A stretch of 64,000 bases of DNA, taken from SZUA-547 sp963669315. GTDB taxonomy: Bacteria > Pseudomonadota > Alphaproteobacteria > Rhodobacterales > Rhodobacteraceae. The stretch lies in contig OY770021.1 of NCBI GenBank assembly GCA_963669315.1, forward strand, positions 1,984,001-2,048,000, given 5' to 3'. Every line of letters begins with the position of its first letter. Position 1 is the stretch's first letter. Both the position numbers and the translations under genes were made by a program. Of the stretch, positions 53,208-64,000 are shown one piece after another. Below the pieces are notes generated by a model that was given only the letters and a program-made list of their open reading frames with translations, did not search any database and was not told where the DNA came from.

Positions 53208-53421
53208 AAGGCGCCCCGTGGGGCGCGGACCCGGCATTTACGCCCGGTCCGGACGGCTGTCAACCTGAAGCGGGAGAAAGTCGTGCACGTCTGCTCATAT
53301 TCCGTTTGTTCTGGCCATAAGGCGCTTGAGGGGCGGCGCCTTCGCGCCATATGGATAGCCATTCCATTGTCGCTGCGCCGAGCATTCATCGCCGACGCCG
53401 AAAAGAACCTGGAGCGCTACC

Positions 53422-54393
53422 ATGGCCGACATTTCCGACGCACCGCTCGTCACGATTATTGGAGGGTCCGGTTTTGTTGGGCGCTATATCGCCCAGCGAA
53501 TGGCGCGGCGCGGCTGGCGCGTGCGGGTCGCCTGCCGGCGGCCGAACGAAGCCGGGTTCGTGCGCCCCTATGGCGAGGTCGGACAGGTGGAGCCGGTCCA
53601 ATGCAATATCCGAGACGACGCCTCGGTTGCGGCGGCAATCGACGGCGCGGAGGTGGTGATCAACTGCGTCGGCATCCTATATCAGTCGGGAAATCAAAAA
53701 TTCGACGCTGTGCAGGCGGAAGGACCGGCGCGGGTCGCCAAGGCGGCTGCTGCAGCCGGTGCGACGCGGTTTGTGCACATATCGGCTATTGGCGCGAATG
53801 CGGAGTCCGAGTCGGCGTATCAGCGCTCTAAGGCTGCGGGAGAGACGGGCGCGCTTGAGGCGTTTCCCGAGGCGGTGATCCTGCGTCCGTCCATCATTTT
53901 CGGAACCGAGGACCAGTTCTTCAATCGATTCGCGGCGATGGCGAAGATCGCTCCGGCGATCCCGCTGGTCGGCGCCGACACGCGGTTTCAACCGGTCTAT
54001 GTGGATGATGTCGCGGCGGCGGCGGAAAAGGCGGCGCTGGGCGAGGCGGAACCGGGCGCGATTTACGAGCTCGGCGGGCCCGATGCGCATTCCTTCCGCG
54101 ATCTGATGAAGATCATGCTGAAATCGATCCGACGGCGCCGGATGCTGTTGTCGTTGCCGTTCTCGGTTGCGGCGCTGCAGGCGTCGCTGATGCAGCTGCC
54201 CGCGATTTTCGGTATTCCGCCCCTGCTGACCGTAGATCAGGTTAAATCGCTTAAAGTGGACAATGTCGTCGGCGATGGGGCGAAGACGCTGGTCGATCTG
54301 GGGATTGAGCCAGCATCGATCGAGGCGATCATCGACGACTACCTCAAGATCTATCGACCGCAGGGCCAGTACGAGGATCTGGCGGATGGGTGA
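53422..54393 (+). CDS. complex I NDUFA9-family NAD(P)-binding protein
   Basis: A 323-residue atypical short-chain dehydrogenase: TIIGGSGFVGRYIAQRM (Rossmann Gly motif, about 11-27), VINCVGILYQSG, HISAIGANAESESAYQRSKA and ILRPSIIFGTEDQFFNR. This matches the NDUFA9-like group found as an accessory subunit of alphaproteobacterial and mitochondrial complex I. It converges on uppP with 3 bp between. Confidence 0.9.
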   Translation: MADISDAPLVTIIGGSGFVGRYIAQRMARRGWRVRVACRRPNEAGFVRPYGEVGQVEPVQCNIRDDASVAAAIDGAEVVINCVGILYQSGNQKFDAVQAEGPARVAKAAAAAGATRFVHISAIGANAESESAYQRSKAAGETGALEAFPEAVILRPSIIFGTEDQFFNRFAAMAKIAPAIPLVGADTRFQPVYVDDVAAAAEKAALGEAEPGAIYELGGPDAHSFRDLMKIMLKSIRRRRMLLSLPFSVAALQASLMQLPAIFGIPPLLTVDQVKSLKVDNVVGDGAKTLVDLGIEPASIEAIIDDYLKIYRPQGQYEDLADG

Positions 54394-54396
54394 GCG

Positions 54397-55197
54397 TCAC
54401 CCATATGCGATCGACAGCAAGACGACGCCCAGAATCATCCGATAGATCACGAAGGGCGTCAGGGACCATCCCTTCAGCATGCGCATCAACAGGGCCAGCG
54501 CCGCCAGCGCGGCGAAGAAGGCGAGACCTGCGGCGAATGCGGCGTCGAGGCCTAGCGCGACATCCTGCTCAGCCAACTGGATCGTGGCGACGGTTCCCGC
54601 CGCCAGAATGGCGGGAATCGACATCAGCATCGCCAGTTTTGCGGCGTCGACGCGCTGAAAGCCCAGCGCGCGCGCCGCGGTGATCGTGATCCCAGACCGG
54701 CTGGTGCCGGGGATCAGCGCCAGCGCCTGCGCCAGCCCCATCAGCGCCGCGTCGCGCCAACTCCAGCCTTCCGCCGTGCGCGACATCGGGCCCCAGCGGT
54801 CGGCGGCGTAGAGCGCGAGGCCCCAGATCAGCGTCGTCCAGCCGATCACCTCTACCGAGCGTAGCGCATCGGTCGCATCCAGCGCCACCAGCGCGACGCC
54901 GAAGACCATCACCGGTATGGTCGCAAGGACCAGTAAAAGCGCGAGCTTCGCCTCCGCCGTGCGGATTCTGCCAGTGACCAGGTGAACGCCGCCGAGAATC
55001 GCCATCGCGACGTCTCGCCGGAAATAGAGCACCACCGCGCAAAGCGTCCCCACATGGGTCGCCGCATCGACCAGAAGCCCCTGATCCGGCTCTCCGATCA
55101 CCATCGGCGTTAGCACCAGATGCCCTGATGAGCTGACCGGCAGGAATTCCGTGATCCCCTGCACCAGCGCCAGCACGATGAGTTGCAGCATACTCAT
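54397..55197 (-). CDS. uppP: undecaprenyl-diphosphate phosphatase
   Basis: A 266-residue polytopic membrane enzyme. QGITEFLPVSSSGHL (about 13-27) and PGTSRSGITITAARALGF (about 160-177) are the two BacA/UppP active-site motifs. It recycles the lipid carrier for peptidoglycan and other polymers at the inner membrane. Confidence 0.95.
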   Translation of the reverse strand: MSMLQLIVLALVQGITEFLPVSSSGHLVLTPMVIGEPDQGLLVDAATHVGTLCAVVLYFRRDVAMAILGGVHLVTGRIRTAEAKLALLLVLATIPVMVFGVALVALDATDALRSVEVIGWTTLIWGLALYAADRWGPMSRTAEGWSWRDAALMGLAQALALIPGTSRSGITITAARALGFQRVDAAKLAMLMSIPAILAAGTVATIQLAEQDVALGLDAAFAAGLAFFAALAALALLMRMLKGWSLTPFVIYRMILGVVLLSIAYG

Positions 55198-55563
55198 GCG
55201 CCGGGTCGCCCCGGCCGTTGCAAATGCTGATCGCGCATATCCGTCTGAACCCGCTCCGCCTCTTATGCGCAGACAGTAGTCGCCGCATGAGGCGGTGTTT
55301 AGGCCGATTTTAAGTCAATATCTATGACGCAAATCCGCCGGGAGTCGGCTGAAAGTTTGCGGCGCGACAAAAATTCCCTATTATGGGTCAGAAGCTCTGA
55401 CTTTAATTCGACGGTTTGATGCTATATTCATCGTCGCCACAGGAATTGTCCGGTCGGAACCGGTGATCCGCATCAGGCGGAGCAGACGAGGGTCGCGCCC
55501 AATTACTCGGCGCGGCGAAAAATCTTTGGCCGGCGTCTGGGCCGAAATCTTGGGAAGTTTCGT
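55198..55563. other. divergent promoter region uppP/gltD
   Basis: 366 bp between divergent start codons. No gene, repeat or clear regulatory motif was recognised. Confidence 0.5.
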
Positions 55564-57003
55564 ATGCCGCAGAAAATGCTGAAATTTGTTTCGGTTGAGC
55601 GACAGATGCCGAGCAAGCGCGACGCCGGGGAGCGGCGCGAGGATTTCGGAGAGATCTACCGCGAATACGCGAAAGCGAAGGCTGAGGAGCAGTCTTCTCG
55701 CTGTTCGCAATGCGGCGTGCCCTTTTGCCAGTCGCATTGTCCGCTGCACAACAATATTCCCGACTGGCTGAAGCTGACCGCCGAGGACCGTCTGGAAGAG
55801 GCCTATCAGATCAGTCAGGCGACCAACACATTTCCGGAGATTTGCGGCCGGATCTGCCCGCAGGATCGTCTTTGCGAGGGTAATTGCGTCATCGAGCAAT
55901 CCGGCCACGGCACGGTCACCATCGGCGCGGTGGAGAAATACATCACCGACGCGGCGTGGGAGAATGGCTGGGTCAAACCCGCAATGCCCGCGGTGGAGCG
56001 GCCAGAGAAGGTCGCCATCATCGGCGCCGGGCCCGGTGGACTGGCGGCGGCGGACGCCCTGCGTCGCGCGGGCGTTCAGGTGACGGTCTATGACCGCTAT
56101 GACCGGTCCGGCGGGCTGCTGGTCTACGGCATTCCCGGCTTCAAGCTGGAGAAGGATGTGGTCGAGCGGCGCAACAAGCAGCTGGAGGAGGGCGGCGTCA
56201 GGTTCGTTCTCAACTGCGATGTGGGCGTCGACAAAAGCTTTTCCGAGATTCAGGCGAACCATGACGCGATCCTGATCGCGACCGGCGTCTATAAGTCGCG
56301 CGAACTTGGCGGACCGGGCTCCGGCCTCGCCGGAATCGTCCGCGCCATCGACTATCTGACCGCTTCGAACCGCAAGAGTTTTGGAGACGACGTGCCGGAG
56401 TTCGACTCGGGTGAATTGAACGCCGATGGAAAGAACGTCGTGGTGATCGGCGGCGGCGACACCGCCATGGACTGCGTGCGCACCGCCGTTCGGCAGGGTG
56501 CCAAATCGGTGAAATGCCTCTATCGCCGCGACAAGACCAACATGCCGGGTTCGATGCGCGAAGTGAAGAACGCCGAGGAGGAGGGCGTCGAATTCGTCTG
56601 GCTCTCCGCCCCCAAGGGCTTCACCGGCGACAAGATCGTCGATGGCGTGAAGGCGATCCATATGCGCCTCGGCCCGCCAGACGCTAGTGGCCGTCAGGCG
56701 CCGGAAGAGATCTCGGGGTCGGAGGAGACGATTCCCTGCGATCTGGCGATCAAGGCGTTGGGCTTCTCTCCCGAAGATATCCTGAAGCTCTGGGGCGTCG
56801 ACGGGCTGGAAGTGACCCGCTGGGGCACGATCAAAGCCGATTTCCGCACCAAGCGCACCTCGCTGCCGGGCGTCTACGCGGTGGGCGACATCGTGCGCGG
56901 GGCGTCGCTCGTGGTCTGGGCGATCCGCGACGGGCGCGAAGCGGCCGAGGCGATCATCGCCGAGCTGGATGAGAAGTCTGCAGCCAAGGTCGCGGCGGAG
57001 TAA
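55564..57003 (+). CDS. gltD: glutamate synthase (NADPH) small chain
   Basis: A 479-residue flavoprotein subunit. N-terminal cysteines 47, 50, 55 and 59 (CSQCGVPFCQSHCP) and the later CGRICPQDRLCEGNC ligate 4Fe-4S clusters; VAIIGAGPGGLAAADALRRAG (about 149) binds FAD and VVIGGGDTAMDCVRTA (about 295) binds NADPH. It passes electrons to GltB for glutamate synthesis from glutamine and 2-oxoglutarate. A GFA-family gene separates it from gltB. Confidence 0.96.
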   Translation: MPQKMLKFVSVERQMPSKRDAGERREDFGEIYREYAKAKAEEQSSRCSQCGVPFCQSHCPLHNNIPDWLKLTAEDRLEEAYQISQATNTFPEICGRICPQDRLCEGNCVIEQSGHGTVTIGAVEKYITDAAWENGWVKPAMPAVERPEKVAIIGAGPGGLAAADALRRAGVQVTVYDRYDRSGGLLVYGIPGFKLEKDVVERRNKQLEEGGVRFVLNCDVGVDKSFSEIQANHDAILIATGVYKSRELGGPGSGLAGIVRAIDYLTASNRKSFGDDVPEFDSGELNADGKNVVVIGGGDTAMDCVRTAVRQGAKSVKCLYRRDKTNMPGSMREVKNAEEEGVEFVWLSAPKGFTGDKIVDGVKAIHMRLGPPDASGRQAPEEISGSEETIPCDLAIKALGFSPEDILKLWGVDGLEVTRWGTIKADFRTKRTSLPGVYAVGDIVRGASLVVWAIRDGREAAEAIIAELDEKSAAKVAAE

Positions 57004-57006
57004 GCC

Positions 57007-57435
57007 ATGTCTGAGCCGCGCACCGGACGCTGCCTTTGCGGCGCCGTCACCTTCAAAGCGATGGGCGTGAAGACGGATCACGCGGTCTGCCACTGCGCCA
57101 TGTGCCGGCGCTGGGCGGGCTCGCCGCTGATGGCCGCGCATGTGGAGAACGTCGAATTCGAGGGCGAAGAGAATATCGGCGTCTATGTCTCCTCCGACTG
57201 GGCCGAGCGCGGGTTCTGCAAGGCCTGCGGAACCAGCCTCTTCTACCGGCTTCGCGAAGGCGGCGAGACGCATGTCTCGATCGGCGCCTTCGATGACCAG
57301 AGAGATTTTAAACTCGTCAGCGAAATTTTCGTCGACGCGAAACCCGGCGGCTACGTCTTCGCCGGAGACCTGAAACAGATGACCGAGGCGGATGTTCTGG
57401 CGCTTTATGCGCCGCCCGCCGATCAGGGAGAGTAA
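57007..57435 (+). CDS. GFA/CENP-V-family zinc protein
   Basis: A 142-residue protein with the glutathione-dependent formaldehyde-activating enzyme fold: CLCGAVTF (about 10-17), CHCAMCRRW and CKACGTSLFYR provide the zinc cysteines. Starts 3 bp after gltD and ends 4 bp before gltB, so it is co-transcribed with both. Most family members have unproven function; a link to glutamate synthase is not established. Confidence 0.9.
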   Translation: MSEPRTGRCLCGAVTFKAMGVKTDHAVCHCAMCRRWAGSPLMAAHVENVEFEGEENIGVYVSSDWAERGFCKACGTSLFYRLREGGETHVSIGAFDDQRDFKLVSEIFVDAKPGGYVFAGDLKQMTEADVLALYAPPADQGE

Positions 57436-57439
57436 TCGG

Positions 57440-61975
<4,536 letters not shown>

Positions 61976-61994
61976 CTGATTTCCGGGGGGCGTG

Positions 61995-62711
61995 ATGGCG
62001 AAGCGTCGGCGAAAAAGCTCGGCGCGAAGCGGTCGCGGCCCTATCGGCCGTCTTTTCCGATGGGCGTTCAAGTGGCTGTTCCGTCTGGCGGCGGTCGCGA
62101 TGCTGCTGGTCGTCACATATCGCTATGTGAACCCGCCGATCACTTGGTTCATTCTGACCGAATGGGTGCGGCTGGGGGAAATCGAGCAGGACTGGAAAAG
62201 CCTCGATGAGATCTCGCCCCATCTCGCGCGCGCCGTCGTCGCTGGGGAGGATGCGCGGTTCTGCGGCCATTACGGGCTGGATTTCACCGAGCTCGGAAAA
62301 GCGATCGAAGCGGGTGGAAAGCGCGGCGCCTCCACGATCAGCCAGCAGACCGCCAAGAACGTGTTCCTCTGGCATGGCCGCAGCTTTGTCAGAAAAGGGC
62401 TGGAGCTGGGCTTCACCGGCGCAATCGAATTCGTTTGGGGCAAACAGCGCATTGTCGAGGTCTATCTGAACGTCGCCGAAATGGGCGAGGGCGTGTTCGG
62501 GGCGGAGGCCGCCGCGCAGCACTATTTCGGCGTTCCCGCGGCGGAGCTGAACCGTTCGCAGGCGGCACGGATCGCCGCGATCCTGCCAAGCCCGAAGAAG
62601 CGCAGCGCCTCCAGCCCCAGCGGCTATGTGTGGGAACGCGCGGGCCAGATCGCGGGCGGGGCGGAGACGATCGAGGCCGAAGACCGGGATCGGTGCTTTT
62701 TGACCTATTGA
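61995..62711 (+). CDS. mtgA: monofunctional biosynthetic peptidoglycan transglycosylase
   Basis: A 238-residue GT51 enzyme: a basic N-terminus, one membrane helix (about 33-52), then catalytic Glu in VVAGEDARFCGHYGLDF, GASTISQQTAKNVFLWHGRS and GAIEFVWGKQRIVEVYLNVAEMG. It polymerises glycan strands and has no transpeptidase domain. ATG 61995 is chosen over GTG 61992 because the GGGGGG site then has workable spacing. Confidence 0.94.
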   Translation: MAKRRRKSSARSGRGPIGRLFRWAFKWLFRLAAVAMLLVVTYRYVNPPITWFILTEWVRLGEIEQDWKSLDEISPHLARAVVAGEDARFCGHYGLDFTELGKAIEAGGKRGASTISQQTAKNVFLWHGRSFVRKGLELGFTGAIEFVWGKQRIVEVYLNVAEMGEGVFGAEAAAQHYFGVPAAELNRSQAARIAAILPSPKKRSASSPSGYVWERAGQIAGGAETIEAEDRDRCFLTY

Positions 62712-62781
62712 TCGCCGCCCTAACGACGAATGCTCGCCGCAATCGGTGTCTATCCCCTCGGAAAGCAGGGGATGAAAACAT

Positions 62782-63669
62782 ATGATCACGCGCCGGCGAT
62801 TTCTGACCTCTTTCGCAGGGCCTCTCGCGGCGGGCCTGGCTTCTGGCGCTTATGCGCTGGCGATTGAGCCGGGCTGGCGATTGCGCACTGTCACCCATCG
62901 ATTGCGGCCCGTTGGCTGGCCGGATGGCTTGCGGATGAGGATTGCGGCGCTGGCCGATCCGCATATGGGAGAGCCGCACATGCCGCTTTCCCGGCTGGAG
63001 CGGGTGGTGGAGAGAACCAATGCGCTGGCGCCGGACCTGACCGTGATTCTCGGCGATCTGGAGGCCGGCCACCAATTTGTCTCCCGGCCTGTTCCTATGC
63101 GCGACGCCGCCAAAGTTGTGGCGCAGTTGCGCGCTCCTCTCGGGGTCTGGTCAATCCTAGGCAATCACGACTGGTGGCATGACGACGCGGCGCAGAGGGC
63201 GGGCAGGGGGCCGACGCACATTGGCCGCGAGCTAGAACGGGCGGGTCTGCCGGTGTTGGAAAACGACTCCGTGCGCATGACCGCGCCTTCCGGCGCGCCG
63301 TTCTGGCTGGCGGGTCTCGGTGACCAGCTGGCGTTCCCGCATAAGGGATTCCGGGGCGTGGACGACATGCCGGCGACGTTGGCCCAAATCACCGACGACG
63401 CGCCCGCGATCCTTCTGGCGCATGAGCCGGACATCTTTCCGGAGGTTCCGAGCCGGTTCGCTTTGACGCTGTCAGGCCATACCCATGGCGGTCAGGTGAA
63501 TCTGCTGGGCTGGCGGCCCATCGTCCCGTCCCGCTTTGGCGATCGATACGCCTGGGGTCATGTGCGAGAGCGGGGGCGCGATCTGATCGTTTCGGGCGGG
63601 CTGGGGTGCTCGATACTGCCGGTTCGCTTTGGCGTTCCGCCCGAGATCACCGTGATTGAGCTGGGATGA
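62782..63669 (+). CDS. Tat-exported metallophosphoesterase
   Basis: A 295-residue calcineurin-like phosphoesterase. The N-terminus MITRRRFLTSFAGPLAAGLA is a twin-arginine signal. Metal motifs are ADPHMGEPHM (D.H), ILGDLEAGH (GDLE), LGNHDWWHD (GNHD), LLAHEPD and SGHTHGGQ. Related to YkuE/YaeI-type enzymes that act on phosphodiesters of lipids at the membrane; the substrate is not known. Confidence 0.9.
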   Translation: MITRRRFLTSFAGPLAAGLASGAYALAIEPGWRLRTVTHRLRPVGWPDGLRMRIAALADPHMGEPHMPLSRLERVVERTNALAPDLTVILGDLEAGHQFVSRPVPMRDAAKVVAQLRAPLGVWSILGNHDWWHDDAAQRAGRGPTHIGRELERAGLPVLENDSVRMTAPSGAPFWLAGLGDQLAFPHKGFRGVDDMPATLAQITDDAPAILLAHEPDIFPEVPSRFALTLSGHTHGGQVNLLGWRPIVPSRFGDRYAWGHVRERGRDLIVSGGLGCSILPVRFGVPPEITVIELG

Positions 63670-63752
63670 CGTTCGGGACGCCCGATGAGTGGTTGCAAAG
63701 CGGCGCGGAGGGCGGCATCTATCGCTCCTCAAGTTCACTATCCGGTTCGGTT

Positions 63753-64000
63753 ATGCGTCGTCTTTATCACCTTCCCCTCTCGCCCTTTTGTCGAAAGATC
63801 CGCCTCACCCTCGCCGAAAAGGGGATCGAGGTCGCTCTGATCGAGGAAAAGGTGTGGGAGCGCCCGATTGATTTCCTGCGCCTCAACCCCGCCTGTGCGG
63901 TGCCGGTTTATGTCGACCGGGACGGGCGGCCGATCGCGGATTCATCGGCGATCTTCGAGTATCTGGAGGAGACCGGGCCGGAGCCTCGCCTGCTGCCCGC
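63753..64000 (+). CDS. glutathione S-transferase, 3' truncated by window end
   Basis: The first 82 residues of a GST: the thioredoxin-like N-terminal domain with RLYHLPLSPFCRKIRLTLAE (catalytic-region Ser/Cys), the cis-Pro ACAVPVYVD and the glutathione-binding DSSAIFEYLEE. The gene continues past the window edge. Confidence 0.88.
   Translation, partial: MRRLYHLPLSPFCRKIRLTLAEKGIEVALIEEKVWERPIDFLRLNPACAVPVYVDRDGRPIADSSAIFEYLEETGPEPRLLP

Overview
The window looks like chromosome of a GC-rich alphaproteobacterium, most likely Rhodobacterales or a close relative. The support is gene content and order: a rnd-kdsD-lptC-lptA-lptB-rpoN-hpf-ptsN block, an NDUFA9-like gene next to uppP and gltD/gltB, a glnK-amtB operon behind a sigma-54 promoter, and an Hsp20/DUF1150 pair. 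This is inference from gene order; no rRNA is present.

Layout. 1-11.3 kb: end of a fused TRAP permease gene, then a co-directional metabolic run: aldehyde dehydrogenase, acetolactate-synthase-family TPP enzyme, iron alcohol dehydrogenase, class III polyhydroxyalkanoate (PHA) synthase phaE-phaC, a family I CoA-transferase and an alpha/beta hydrolase. 11.4-11.7 kb: tRNA-Gln and tRNA-Pro. 11.7-21.1 kb: a tricarboxylate transporter (TTT) locus: substrate-binding protein, TctE-like kinase and TctD-like regulator, divergent from tctCBA; then a frameshifted CaiB CoA-transferase, an AtuA-like protein and a DUF4387 protein. 21.2-27.4 kb: amtB-glnK, PBP1A, a zinc metallopeptidase and an intracellular PHA depolymerase. 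27.6-30.0 kb: small proteins, tRNA-Ala, heat-shock pair. 30.1-36.7 kb: phosphotransfer, ribosome hibernation, sigma-54 and lipopolysaccharide transport genes.

36.8-53.1 kb is a 16.3-kb integrated element at the 3' end of tRNA-Leu(CAG). A 14-bp att core is present at both ends, a tyrosine integrase sits just inside the distal end, and TGGCC-type paired sites recur near both ends. Cargo: a LuxR-type regulator, a secreted RTX-like repeat protein, a class III cyclase-TolB-TPR gene between 155-bp direct repeats, a lipoprotein, an IS1182-family element, a replication-initiator-like gene, a TbpB-like surface lipoprotein with its probable Slam (type XI secretion) partner, a tRNA-fMet 3' scar, an HTH/tandem-repeat gene interrupted by an in-frame amber codon, and an HNH protein. 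The element appears composite.

53.1-64 kb returns to core chromosome: tRNA-Leu, NDUFA9-like protein, uppP, gltD, a GFA-family gene, gltB, mtgA, a Tat-exported phosphoesterase and the start of a glutathione S-transferase.

The most distinctive points are the Slam/TbpB-like pair on a tRNA-Leu island, the amber-split HTH-repeat gene, the integrase arm-site family, and a class III PHA synthase inside an aldehyde/alcohol/CoA-transferase operon.
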